64,000 nt of DNA from Paenibacillus sp. FSL R5-0341 (GTDB lineage Bacteria; Bacillota; Bacilli; Paenibacillales; Paenibacillaceae). Below the pieces are notes generated by a model. The model made no database searches. It saw only the letters and a program-made list of their open reading frames with translations, and was not told the DNA's origin. A program made the translations under genes and the position numbers. The stretch lies in contig NZ_CP150241.1 of assembly GCF_037975235.1 (NCBI RefSeq), positions 4,402,001 to 4,466,000 of the forward strand, given 5' to 3'. Shown here piece after piece: positions 21,401 to 36,400 of the stretch; position 1 is the stretch's first letter, and each line of letters opens with the position of its first letter.

Positions 21401-24400
21401 GATTAACCCGACCTACTACGGTGTAGTTACCGATCTAAAAGAGATTGTTGAGCTTGCACATAGCTATCAAGTCCCTGTACTTGTTGATGAGGCACATGGC
21501 GTACTTATTCATTTCCATGAGGATCTGCCGTTGTCAGCGATGGCAGCAGGTGCCGATATGGCTGCAACCAGTGTCCACAAGCTTGGTGGCTCCATGACAC
21601 AGAGCTCCGTACTCAACCTGAACACGAAGAACGGGTTCGTGAATCCACAGCGTGTACAGACGATTCTGAGTCTGCTCACCTCAACATCAACTTCATACAT
21701 TTTGCTTGCTTCACTCGACACATCAAGACGTAACCTGGCTCTCCACGGTCGTGAGATTGCACAGAAGGCGATTGAACTAGCCGAGTTTGCCAGACGTTCG
21801 ATTAACGATATGGATGGACTGTATTGCTTCGGCAAAGAACTGCTAGGTACAGAAGCGACCTTCAACTATGATCCAACCAAAGTGACGATCCATGTCCGCC
21901 ACTTGGGTATTACAGGATATGAGACAGAGAACTGGCTGCGCGAACATTACAACATCGAGGTCGAACTTAGTGATATGTACAATATTCTGTGTCTCATCAC
22001 GCCAGGAGATACGGATGACAGCGTAGATATCTTGCTGAACGCTTTGCAGGATCTCTCCCGTACGTATTATCAAGTGAACCCGGCCCATGAACTGGTGGTT
22101 AAAGTTCCGGATATTCCACAGTTGATGCTGACTCCACGTGATGCATTCTACGGTGATACCGAAGTCATTCCGTTCAAGGAATCCGCAGGACGTATTATTT
22201 CGGAATTCATCTATGTGTATCCGCCAGGTATTCCAATCCTGTTACCGGGTGAGGTTATTACCCAAGAGAACATCGACTACATCATTGATCATGTCGAAGT
22301 TGGATTGCCTGTCAAAGGCCCCGAAGATCGCAGCGTAACCAACGTTAAAGTGATCGTGGAAGCCGATGCCATTTTCTAAAACAACCCCATTTGCGCTGTA
22401 AATGGGATGAACGTAAAGGACCAAGCCCTAAGCTTGGTCCTTTTTTATTTTATGGGATAAGTGAGTTTGCATTTTCCCGTCTATTTCGTCGTTCAAACCG
22501 GTCATGAAAATGCTCGTCTTCCTCTTGAGAACAAACAAAAGGCCCCCTGAAATCAAGGAGCCTTCATGTTATGTTCCAAAAGAATGACTATTCTTGTGAT
22601 GCAACGAGTTCGTTGTAAGCCGCTTCAACGCGGTTCCACTCTTCTTCGTCTTCAATATTGTAGAGCACCATTTCCTCGTCTTCTTCTTCCATACGCAGGA
22701 TGATGCCGTCAGCTTCAGGATTGTTACGTTCCAGCAGGAGCGCATAAACATGCTTCTCCACGTCAAACGTCTCCACCAAAACCATCTCCACGTCTTGGCC
22801 GTTCTCGTCTGTTAATGTGAGAAGGACTTCTTCATGCTCGTGGTCGTGGTCGTGGTCTTGCCCGCATCCGCAGCCATCGCCGTGTTCATGTGTGTGATCG
22901 CTCATTGAAATACCTCGCTTTATAAATAGAAATTGTGTAACCTTGCATATCGTAACATGTTCAATGACCTAGGTCAATTTAAAAGGGCAGCGTTACTTTC
23001 GCTTCAATCGTTCAGCGCTGTAATGATTTTCTCCGCTACCAGGACGTAGCTACTGTTTGCATTTTCTTTAATATGAAAGCCTACCTGGTACTTGCCAGCA
23101 CGACTGAAATCGTACGTAAAATCATATGTGCGGAACCAGAAGTTATCCTTCTGGGTCGTAAGCTCCTGGGACTGGATATCTTTCACCTGACCGCTCGGAT
23201 TAGTGATCGTAACTTTCACAGCAGCTACATCAGCTGTCAGACTGTCCACTTGTGAAAATACATTGAATTTCAACTTACCTACATTAACGTTGCCAAATAC
23301 AGTGTCTCCCTTGAAGAGAAAAATATGTACATTCGGTTTGATCACCGTTACTCTCTTGTTGCTGCTATCCCATTTGACGACGCCTCCGGTTTCCCTTACA
23401 GGTACATAGGTCGTTCCATCAATGAGATAACCTCCATCAGCTGCTTCCTTGCCGTTAATGAGAACTCGAATCTTCTCGTTCACCGAATCTGCAAACAATA
23501 AAGACCCGCCGAGCAAGGAGAATACCGTGACACAAAGCAATATTCGTTTCCATTTCATCCCGTCAATATTCCCTCCCCTGCTGCTAGCTGTTGTACATTT
23601 ATACTGCAGATTCATCCACAAAGTTGCGCTGTTTTTCATCATTTTTCATTTTTTATCCAGATTTTTTTCCACCCCTTGGAGTACTCAAAAAGAGGCGATC
23701 CTCATTAAAGGATGCCTCTGTCCTATTATTGTTATATATACGGGATTATACGAAGAGTTACGAAGAAGTATGGCGGGTCAAAATACAGGGAACACCCTTG
23801 CCTAGTGCCCCTTCAATTCTCATACGTGCAGCGTAATCCATTCCTCGTGTACATGGTGTCTTGCATCTCTCGCATACATCCGAAGTCACCAACTTCATGG
23901 ATACACGAATTTTGTCACTCTTTAACGCGGGAGCTTTCTTTCCTTTTGCCTTTGCCATCCCGGATTCCCCATTTCCCCAAGTGCTTACTGATGTAATGCA
24001 TCATATGGGGATTCGCCCGGTTGTGTGTCAAATGGAATGATCAAACTTCTTGATTTCAGTTATGTTAAATAAAGCCACCATTCACTCGGATCGTCTGACC
24101 CGTAACCCATTGAGACTCCGGGCCTACCAGAAATGAAATGACACTTGCGATGTCTTCCGGCTCACCCAGACGACCGAATGCATTCATTTTACGGATTCCT
24201 TCCAGCTGTTGCTCCGTCTTGCCAACCGAGAACAACTCCGTGTTGACCGGACCTGGTGCGACTGCATTAATCGTAATCTGTTTGGAACCAAACTCCTTGG
24301 CGAGTTGACGGGTGATCTGCTCTACCGCCCCCTTGGTCCCTGCATACACACTGTACCCAGGAAACATCTGTCCTGTTACCGAGGTAGAAAAGTTCACGAT

Positions 24401-27400
24401 ACGTCCTGCATCTTCCATATGTTTAAGCGCTTGTTGGCAAGCAAAGAACGTGCCTTTGACATTAATGGCAAACTGCTGATCAAATTCTTCCTCTGTCACT
24501 TCCGCTAGAGGAGTTGTCTTCATGATGCCTGCATTATTGATTAAAATATCCACTTTGCCAAGCTCGCTGATCGTTTCGGAAAACAGACGTTCCACATCTT
24601 CCTTCCTCGCCAAATCCGCTTGCACGGTAATGGCACGAACTCCTTTTTGCCGAACAATCTTTGCTACCTCTTCTGCTTTGTCCGGACGACTTGCATAATT
24701 AATCACCACATCGGCTCCGAGCTCCGCGAGTTGCTCCGCAATGGCACGCCCAATACCTCGCGACGATCCTGTGACCACAGCAACCTTACCTGTTAGTTTA
24801 TTCATTCGATCTCCCACCTTCTTCATTCATATTAGATAAACCGTGTTCGACTAATAACCATACTTGTGCAAATTCATCATCTATCGCATCGCTGTGCCAT
24901 TCATAGGCATGTGCCGGATGATGGAAACGAGCCGTTGCATGAAGAATAGCCGTTGCTGTTACCTTAGGATCACTGAACTTAAACTGGTGATTCTGTCGAA
25001 TAATTTCGCTCAAATGGTGTATAAGATGTTCTACATGTTTGCGGATCAGATCAGCTGATTCCTGCGTAACCCGCGCATACATCTCAAATAATTCGGGATC
25101 TGACCCAGCATAATGACGTTTAAGATGTATTAATGTTTCTATATATACTTTCAGATGATGTATGCCTTCCCTTGTGTTGTTCTCATCCTGAGTTACCAAA
25201 GTTAAAGGTGTGATGATTTCATCTTCGAGCCATTGTTCAGTGACACCTTCAAGCAATTCCTTCTTGCTGGCATAATGCCTATATATCGTTCCATGACTGA
25301 CTCCGAGCAATTTGGCGACATCGGTGACGGATGTTTTAGCAGCACCGAAGCGTCTTATCGTTTCCTGCGTAGCTGCAATAATCTGCTCTTTGGTGAGAAA
25401 TTCAGAAGTTTTGTCTTTTACCATATGAACGAGATGGTTAACACCATCCACTTGCCACCTCCATTGAGATTAGATTAACACACTCGATAACAAATGACAA
25501 TTATTGATTTTTGTCATTTGTTATTATTTTTAACTTTCAATAACGTCATAACAAAAAAAGAGCCTATTAAAACTTGGCTCTTTTGCTTCCTTATGATGTA
25601 TATCAACACACTTTGCGATTTACAATAGTTTAGTATAGTCACAATTGATGCACTTAGAAAACGTATTTAAATAATAAGAATATGACAAGTAGGATGCCTC
25701 CCAGAATGAGCCAGTTACTGATTTCGTACCAAATGCCCTTCCCTCCGGACAGGTATTTCTGTTCATTCTCTTGATGACGCTGACGGTGTGTATCGGTCTC
25801 AGAGCCATGGGGTGGTTTGCTAAAATCCATCATAAGTACATGCCCCTTTCAGCAGCTTTGTTTAATCCTAATACCATTATAACCCATAATAGAGTAAGAA
25901 TTTGATTTTTCTGCATAAAAAGGGCTGTTTCATACAAATAGTTCTATTGGATAGCCGTCAATTCTTCTTCCGTGACCCATTTGTGATTATGCATGGGATC
26001 TCCTCCTGTTGTGGGTGTATAATCAACCATATATACCGTTGTCTCTTCAGCAGAATCAATAATGGCCTTCGCACCCTTCATCCCTTTCATGTGATCAGCG
26101 CTCAACACTACCTCAGAGCCTGCCGCATACGGTTGTTCCTTATGGTCCTGTATTTCCTCATGGATAACCCATTTATGATTTTGCACGGGATCTCCGCCTG
26201 TTGTTGGCGTATACGTAACTGCATATACCGTAGTTTCATAGGCTCCAACGATCTTTGCTTTCGCACCCTTCATGCCTGACATGTGGTCGGCACTCATCAG
26301 CGCCTGGCTTCCTACTGGGAAGGTAGGGTTGTTTTTTTCCCGCATTCCTTCCGGTAGCTCTCCCGATTCAGAATGGTGCATCTCACCTGCGGCAGCTGTA
26401 TGACTGTCATCGTTACTTTCAATAGTTTGCCGAGTCTCCTTGCCACATCCACTCAAAATCAAACTGCTTGCAATCAATATAGTCGATAGGGTCAGTAAAT
26501 ATTTTTTCATGTTTTGCACTCCTTTAATTCCAGTTATACCCTTCATTATACCCCCTATGGGTATATAACAATCATTATGATTGCTTTTTACGGGCAAAGC
26601 ACTTCTTACAGCAGAGCAAAACAATACAAAAAACCTCCGATTTCTCGGAGGCTTCTTATAACAACAATTAGTTTCAATGATTACGCCAGTTCCACGTTAA
26701 CATTCACGTTCCCTTTAATTCCTTTGGAATATGGGCAGTAGTCATGGGCAAGTTTCACAAATTTCTGTGCTGTTTCCTCATCCAGACCGAGAATCTTAAC
26801 TTCCAAATCGACTTGAAGCTTCACGCCATTGTCCTCAGAGTCCGTCACCAACATTACAGTAGCAGCTACGGTACTTCTTTCAATTTCAACTTTGTGTTTC
26901 TTCAATTGAAACTCCAGTGCGGAGTTAAAACAAGCACTATATCCCGCTGCAAACAACTGCTCCGGATTGGTAGCTGTCGTCACTTGTCCTCCGAGTTCAG
27001 GTGGTGCAGCAACATCCAACATAAACACGTTATCTGGCGATTGTACGATTCCTTGACGTCCGCCTGTATTGATGACTGTTGTTTCATATAATGTTTTCAT
27101 GTTTGAAAACTCCTTTAGTTTTTTAGATTTATTTTGACTACATTTCGATCTATTTTGTATCGCTAACAATTACATTGTACACAATTAAATTGCGCATGTA
27201 AATAGTTTATATAAAAATAATATAGTTTAATGCTGCGTTTAAATGAATAGCGATGAGGAGAATTATAATGTAGTTATCGGTAGAGGAAATGTATTCTTCT
27301 TTAACTTTCATCCATCAGATAATCTAAGTCGAACCGTTAAGGAGGAATAACACGTTTGGAGCATAATTCATTCCTAACCCCGGACAAGCCCAAACCTAAT

Positions 27401-30400
27401 AAAGTCAGGGCACTTTCTGAGGTGTTGGCTGTATCCACCAAACTCGGCCTGACTTCATTTGGAGGACCGACCGCTCATCTCGGTTACTTTCATGAAGAAT
27501 ATGTTCGTCGTAGAAAATGGATGGATGAACGAAGCTATGCAGATTTAGTTGCGCTATGTCAATTTTTGCCCGGTCCTGCCAGCAGTCAAGTCGGGATTGG
27601 AATTGGCATCATCCGGGGCGGTTTGCTGGGGGGACTGATAGCATGGCTTGGTTTTACACTTCCTTCTGTCATTGCGTTAGTTTTGTTCGCTTTCCTTCTA
27701 CAAGGATTTGATATCAGCCGTACTGGCTGGATTCACGGCCTTAAGATTGTGGCAGTAGCTATTGTTGCTCAAGCGATATTGGGCATGGGGCAAAAACTAA
27801 CTCCTGACCGTTACAGGGCAACCATCGCTATATTTACTGCAGCGGCGACCCTTGTGTGGCCAACTGCGTTCACTCCAATCCTTTTTATTGTTATTGCAGG
27901 CATGGTAGGTATGATCCATTTTAGAAAAATGACAGGCATTCAGACAGTAGACTTGTCTATCCCTGTGAGTCGTAACTTGGCAATATTCTGTTTGGCTACG
28001 TTCTTTGGAATCCTGATTCTTCTCCCTGTACTCACACCATTTGATCGTTCGGGATGGCTGTTATTCTTTGATAGCTTCTACCGTTCAGGTTCACTTGTAT
28101 TTGGTGGAGGGCATGTTGTCCTTCCGTTACTGGAACGTGAATTCGTCCCTACAGGTCTGATTAATAAGTCCGACTTTTTGGCGGGATATGGAGCAGCACA
28201 AGCTGTACCTGGACCATTGTTCACCTTTGCCAGTTATTTAGGTGCGATGATGCGCGGGGTCCCAGGTGCTTTGGTTGCAACGATCGCTATCTTTTTGCCA
28301 GCATTCCTTCTGATCGTAGGAGCATTGCCCTTCTGGAATTCTTTATGTAAAAGCCCGAAAATTCAAGGAACATTAATCGGCATTAATGCAGCCGTTGTAG
28401 GTATTTTGTTGGCGTCGTTATACGATCCGCTCTGGACAACTGCAATCCTGACTCCTGTTGATTTTGCACTCGTATGCATGTTGTTTCTAATGCTCGTTTT
28501 CTGGAAAGTACCACCGTGGATCGTTGTCGTTGCTGGTGCAGCAGGCGGTACAATCATGAATCTTCTCTAAATAAAAAGGTACCCGAACACTACACTTCTT
28601 TTTCAAAGCGTCCGTGTTTAGGTACCTCATTCCTGCAAGTATGTCTTTTTACCAATCCATGCAGTTAATTGATTTATACTCTTCAGCATTCCAATCAGTT
28701 ACTCCAGATATCCACTTTCATCTGTGCACATTTGAAATACTTGGCCTCTGCGGGGCTTGTGGTCAGTTTCAACAGACATTGCAAATTTCCATGTTGGAAT
28801 ATCCCACCACTGAGATCAGCAGCAACACCGCCATACTGGTCATCCGCACCAAGCCATACGGACGGTCTCTCGAACCCAGCTGAGAACTGTAATCCGGTGC
28901 AGAGCAGCACAGTCAGGTTCTTACGGTTCTGTGCCTCATCTCCTGCTACGCCATGTGTGGTGAAGAACACCATGTTTTGCTTGAAATCGGTATACGTTCC
29001 ATCTGCTTTATAGGCACGAACCATACCATACTTCTGATTGACGTTCTGAAAAAACGTGATTCCGGCCTTGCTATCTATCGATTTAATGCCAAGCTGAACT
29101 GAAATACCAATGTTCCCGTTCAATTGTAACGCTTCCAAAGTGACTGCAATGGCTGTTACTTTCGAGCTGTCAATCAGATGTTTCATTTTCAACTCTGCCG
29201 AGGCTCCTGCGGTTGCCGGTGTTGTAACTGTAATGGTCCCTCTGTCGGGCAAAGGCTCAAACGTAGGTGTACCCACCACCTCAAGCCAATCCGGTAACGT
29301 TCCATGAAGAAAATCGGCCACAAGCTGTTTGTGAACTTTTCCAAATGGCACGATCTGACCCGCTGCATCACGTATAACCATCTCTACACCCCCACCGAAT
29401 AGGCTACACCGATATTATGATCGGTATTGTAATACACGTACACTACTCCGTCCATAACGGACACCATCATGGATTGCATGTTTGTCGTTTCCCAATTCAA
29501 TGCCGGAAAATGTATATCTGAAGGTTTGTCCAGCAGTTGACGAAAGTCTGCGCTGATCTTGGCAATAGCAGGCCGAGCTACGGTCGTAACCCCACCGGAA
29601 GCATAAGCCGATAACATGCCGAGCCACCACATGCTCCCTTTGTACATAAAAACACCAGCATTGGGTCTCGAAATGTTTTCACCCGGGTTTAAAGTGGCAT
29701 CATTACCACCCATTAATGGTCTAGGATCAGCTAGCCAGCTGCGCCCATCATGAGAATGCCAGATACATTTACGGCCGAAATCACCGCCGCCCATCACCGA
29801 GAAACCGATCCATTTGCCCCCATTTCTAAAGCACGAGAAGTATCCGGTATGACCATCACCTGGGAAACCTGGAGGTTTGTCCAGAATCAAACCCACTCTT
29901 GTCCAGTTAATCATGTCTACAGAGGTCGCAAGTGCCGTCGATTGATTGATCCCCAGTCCGTTTTGTTGATAGTACATGAAGAACAATTGTTCTTCATCGT
30001 TCCAGATCACGAATGGCGTTTCCGTCGAATTCCCAACCACGGTATCCAGATATACCTGTCCGTGTTTGGTCCAGGGTCCTGTCGGATTGTTCGAGTAGGC
30101 TAGTCCAATTCCTCCGATGTTATTGTGATTGGTAGAATACGTGGCATAATAATCTGCTTTGGCATTAGGGATAAGTCCCTTTACCTTGATCGCCCGAAAC
30201 CAATAGATCGATTGAAGACCCGCCATGGCAGCGGTATATATAGGATTGTCCATTTTTTTATCAAATTGAGGTGTGTACATCCGTCTGGATTCTGCATCGC
30301 AATAATCGTATGGCGCAATGGCCCTGTTCGCCTTCATCGCTGCATCGAGTGCTGCCTGAGCAATATTTTCAGCCATGGACATGGAAACTCAACTCCTTCG

Positions 30401-33400
30401 TGAGCAGGGTATTACCATTTACCGGTGACAAATATAAACTGTCTTTTAATAGGATTGAACAATCAACAACATTACCCACATTCGCAGCCGGCTCCTGAGT
30501 AATACGAATGATAGGGCGAATGTCATCATTATATGAATACGCTTTCATTTTGTTGATTCCTTTACTTCCCTTGCCATGGTGATCAGCAAATCTCCTTTTC
30601 ATGGGTACGCCCGGATAATGTTGATCCTTCATATTAATCCCTCCTATTGTTTTCTCCCGATAAGTATATTCATGAAGTTGCCTTTCTGTTAAAGCATCAT
30701 GCCCATCTTGCAGCCTAATATTCCAAAATGAGCTATGAATCATTTAGAACAATCGCCGAACAAAAAATAAATAGAAATCTGGAAAACTTATTCTATTCTC
30801 TATTACTAAAACAACACGCTAATCTTGATTCAAAAGCTTTAAAGATCGGTGCAGAAATTTACGCAGCGTCCGTGGATTGGTTAAATCATGGGTCTCCTCC
30901 GGCAGAACAATATATAGAAAAAGCCTTACCGTTTTTAGTGACCAAAACTAAATCATTTATCTAAGTAAGAGTAAGGTGAATTGTCTGTGGCGCTGAGGTA
31001 ATAAGGAATTTTTCATTTCGTCCCCCATCTGTCCCCAAAACTTATTTTACGCCTTCTTCACAGTTCATAAAAAAGAAAAGAAGCCTTACATCGTAAGGCT
31101 TCTCGTGTATGATCTGTAGTGGGCTCGAACCACTGACCCCTACCCTGTCAAATAAGTGAGCTCTTGATATCCTTACTCTCTCTGTATAGATAACCGAGTA
31201 ATTCTTTTATTCCACCCTTGATTTCAACCAATATTTTATCTTTGCTAATGTAGACAACCTCTAGCAATGTGCTTAACATCATTTTCTTCTTTTCTGTAGA
31301 TGCATTTGTAAATATCTCCCCCCAAACTGGGAGATCATCTTTTAGAGCCTCCATCTCTGATATCTCCATTTTTTTGGAGGATAACAATTGCTCTATTCCC
31401 TTAATGTCTTCAGTAGTTTTCTGAATTTCGTTTTCTTTTTTCTCGATAAGACCATTGAGCATTTCTGGTTTGAATGCGCTCTTACCCATTATAGATTTTG
31501 GAACCTCAGCGTTTAATGTCACAAGCTCCTCGTAGTTCTCTTCCAGTAAATTTTGCATTGTTTTAATTTTTTCCTCTTCTTCATTAGAAACCTTCTTTTT
31601 TAATGATTCAATTTCTGATTGGAAATCTATTGTTCTGAGTTGACTTAAGTATACATCCACTCTTTCTAAGACTTGTCTCTCTACCTTCTTTGAAGAAAAT
31701 GTTGCCTGTCCGTTACAATCCGTCTTTCCTTGCAATTTTCCACTACAACGGTAACTTTTATTCTGATTGTATCTGACTATTTCTCCATTAGCTGCTTTGT
31801 ATTTATTTACAAATGTAGTCGTGGTCAATCTAGAATTACAACAACCGCATCTGGCTATTCCAGTTAAAAGTAAACTTCCTTTAGTGCTTATGGGAATGGA
31901 ATTTTCATTTCTGTTTGGATTCTTAGGGTTCTTTTTATCCCTTATATTCTGCACACTATTCCAATCCTCTTCTGAAACTATCATTAATTCAGGGATTGGT
32001 TTTGAAAAGATATCGTCTCCTTCTTCTTTTCTGTATCTCATTACTCCTTTGTAAATTGGATTCTTAAGTATAACGTTTACAGTAGGAGCACCCCATTGTT
32101 TTGCTTTTCTTGTCGGAACATTTTTTTCGTTTAGAAGTTTAGCTATTCTTAATTGTCCGTAACCTTCTTTAAGCACTAGTCGAAATATTTCTTGTACGTT
32201 CTTTGACTCTTCTTCGTGCTTGCACAGTTTTTGCAGTGCTTTCCCTTTTTTATTTACATTACCGGAATCAACAATTTTATACCCGTAGGGAATACCTCCT
32301 CCCCTAAAAATACCATCTTCGACCATCTGTATATGTTTTTCGTTGACTCGTTCAGAGGTCTTCCTACTTTCATCGCTTGACTGCCAAAATCTTAAGTAGT
32401 TAACCATCCGATCGGTGTATGCTTCAATTTTTTGCTGACCTTCTATTACAGACCACATTTCTACCCCTTTGTTTACAAACCACTCAAGTACAAAGGGAGT
32501 CTCATCATCTTTTCTTCCAAGCCTATCAAACATAAATACCAACAAGACATCGAATAAACCATTCTCAGCATCCTCTTTAGCCTTTTGGATAACATCACGC
32601 TTCGAGGCAGGTACTTTAAAACCTGATACCCCTTTTTCGGTATATTCCTTAACTAGCTTCCATCCCTCTTGTTTCTCTACCATCTTCCTGCATGCTCGTT
32701 GTTGCATTGGAATATCGTTCCCGTCCATCGGACTTTTTGTGGACACTCGATATAGTGCCGCAACACGCTTTATTTGTCCCATTCCATCAACCACCATATC
32801 TTTTTTCTGTAATATTTTTATCGATAGACGTAACTACTTTCACTGCTTTATTTTATCCAAATTGTACCATTAAGTATATTTATTATCAACAAAAACCACC
32901 TACACATATTATTGGAGGTGGCGATAATATTATATAAAAAAGGCAACCCCTCTTGAGATATAACTCTCAAAAGAAGTTGCCTTTAATTTTACATATAGGA
33001 CGAGTGGGGATCGAACCCACGACCCTTACCCTGTCAAGATAATGCTCTCCCGCTGAGCTATCGCCCTGTAATAATTAAGATGTATCCATAACGATCATAC
33101 TACTATCTTTAGCTGAGCTAACAGATCATGATATATAATTGTTTCCCAATCAAGTAACAGTATCATATCAAGTAACCGTGTTCATTGTCAATCATTTATT
33201 TGGTTATAATTCACCCGAAATGGTGCACAATAAAGGAAAGATTCCCATTTATACAACGAGGTGAATTCCCTATGAGAAACTCAACAAAACGGTCAAAGTC
33301 CAATAAACATACATTTACCAAATGCTTCTTTCTCTTTGCTGGGCTTGTGATTCTCATTACAACCGTTACTGGTTGCGGCTTGGAGCGGGATGAACATACA

Positions 33401-36400
33401 GTACAATTTCAACAATTACACCAGCCCAATGAAAATGGTGATTCTCTGCCTGTCTGGCTAGACGTGTACTCCAAATCTGTGATTCAAGATGTATATTCTC
33501 CACGAGGGAGCAGTGAAGTCCTACCGTGAAGGTTAACAGGTGAATTACTCATCTTCATCCCACTTCCGTGAGTATGCTTTCTTGGTCACGTAATACAACA
33601 GAGCAATCATTCCCGCCGACATTAGCAATGTAATTACCATGATGCCTGCCATGCCCATCGCTAGTTCCTCCTCTCCCAATATGTTCCAGACTTAACTATA
33701 CAGGAAAAGCATTTTTTTGTATAATTCAGTCTGATATGTCGCGCAAGAGCAGAAAGAAGGAATGGAATTGGCAGCTGAGATTAGTTATGTAACGACGGAA
33801 GAACAACTGGAGCAAGCCTTGGGGATTCGCCATCACGTTTTTGTGATCGAGCAACAGGTGCCTGCCGAGATTGAAATTGATCAATATGATGTCATCAGTC
33901 CTGATGTACATCATGTATTGTTAAGTACGGATGGGCAGGCTGTTGCCACGGGACGTCTGATCTATTACAGCAAGGATACGGCCAAAATGCAGCGGATCGC
34001 GGTGCTTGAGTCTCATCGTTCATTTGGTTATGGACGAGTGCTTCTGTTGGCCATGGAAGAGCGGGCACGTGAACTTGGCTTAACCTATTCTGTACTCGAT
34101 GCACAATGTCAGGCTCAGAAATTCTATGAAAAACTGGGTTATGAAGTGATTTCGGAAGAACCTTTTTATGATGCAGATATTCTGCATGTTCGTATGAGAA
34201 AGAGCTTGTAAACCCTCGGCGTCGGCAGGTCTTTATCAGTATATGGTGCATACTTCCGACGAAATCGGATAGGCTAATCAGGTAAGCAGATTCCTATCTC
34301 GTCATATAAGGAGAGTGTGACATCATGGATCAAACGACACGCGAGAGTTTCACAGCCGTACAGAAAAATGGCGATGGTGACCTGACAGCATTTCAGACTT
34401 CAGCAGGACGTGTACTGGATTATCAGCAAGCACTTGCAGAAGTAAAGGCTGGCGCTATTGCCGGTGTGAATGTATTTAAAGGTAAGGATGGCGAAATGTA
34501 CATTCGCGGTGATGCCGACGGTGACCCAACCAACAACCTGGACCAACTTCCCCATTTCTAAATAGATGCACAAGTCGTATGTGTGACACAGTAAGCGCCG
34601 ATCCGGATATCCGGGTTGGCGTTTACTTATTATGACTAGTAGTCCGTAAAATATTTTACGGAGTCCCCGGAAGGCTGGCTTTTGCGAATCGGCTGTTGTA
34701 CCTGTTCCCATGCCTGCAAAATCTGTATCCCTTCCAGAGTAGACCGGTTATCCCACGCGATATGCCCAGTGCGTTCAAGCTCCAGCAATGACTCATGAAT
34801 GAATGCTTTGCTTCGTCCCGTCTTATTCTCCAGTTCATCCATACGCGGCAGCCGACGCCGTTGCCCTGCATAGTTCACCATAATTCGCAAAATCTTGCGT
34901 TCAAAGTCGTTCAGCATACTTTACCTCCCCGTTCAGATCCGTAACAGGACGCCATGCCAGAATACCTTGCTCCAGAAATGTTCGGGGTGAGCCTTCTTTT
35001 CCTGCAGATGCCCTAATCATCCCGCCACGTACACTGTTAATTCGAATCTGTCGCTGCGTAATCTGCCCTGCACGATCCATGTAGACAAGCTCCACCATCT
35101 GGCCAATATATTTCCCTAGCATAATCATCCCTCCGATAAGAACGTTTGTTTGTATTTCTTATTATATGCGAACTTAAGTTCTTTATTCAATAGTAAAAAA
35201 AGGGTTTTGTAAAATAAAAAAACCAGACTTTCACCTAAAGATTAAGGTGGTCTGGTTCCTCCAATGATGTAGCTGATATTCAAACATGGCTTGTAATCAG
35301 CAAGTTCAATAGCAGATCAGTGTCGATCCGATTCCGAAAATTGTACTTTTTTCAATTGCTGTGTTGACGGGTTAAAATCAACATTCACATAGACTGCGAA
35401 TTGCTTGCCGTCTTTTGCACGAACCCATAACTTGAACTGTTCCCGTGATTGATCCGCTGTTAGAGAGGTACGACCGATATGCTTGTAGTCCAAAATATCC
35501 ACATTGTATTTGGTTTGTGTTTCTTTGACCGCAATAATTCCCCATTTCGCATAATCAGGGATTGCGGCACCTGTTCCTGATGTAATTCCGGCTAAACTCA
35601 GGACTACCGTCATGACGGTAACGAAGAGCATTCTCATTTCACTCACTCCTTGGGACAATATGTTTCTGTTATATTGCCCGTCCGGGTTTTATTTTACACG
35701 AATAAACGAAAGATCCAGGCCAGTGGCCGTAGGGAAAAAGGAACCACATGAACAAGCCGGTCAAACGAATCAGTAGGCTCCGTCCGGAAGCTCATTCCCC
35801 AGTCACCCGAGAAAAAGTGTTGTTGTGTCTTCGGCTCCTCAGGACGTTCCAACCCGTACTTCTTCTCAAGTAACTGCCTCGTTGTTTCATCCACCTGAAC
35901 CTCGTTCGTAACGTCATATGCTGTGGCAGGCTCGCTGCTTATGTACATCAGAATCATTAGAAACATCACAATCCCAACTATTTGTATCCAACGCTTATTC
36001 ATCTCTTACTCCTTTATGGATTCATGACTCTTTTCTCTTGTAACGTGAAGATTCGTTCGAATGTTTGATTATACATAAAATTCACCGTATTGGAAATAAC
36101 AAAAAGGAAGATATGTGGCATGCGTTATGCGATGCTTAAGTCCCATTTGGTTGATTTTTTGTTTAAAAAAACCAATTGACGTGTAATAGGCCATGATAGA
36201 GTGACTTCACGATCTGAAACCTACACGATCTGCAATACCACTTTGAGGAGGTTACACCCGAATGTTCAAACGCTTGGATGAAATCCTGATTGAGATTCCC
36301 AATGTCGAGAAGCCAGATCCGAATGCTGCGGCAGCCATACAAGAATTGCTCGGTGGCAAATTCGGAGAAATGTCAACGTTGAACAACTACCTCTATCAAT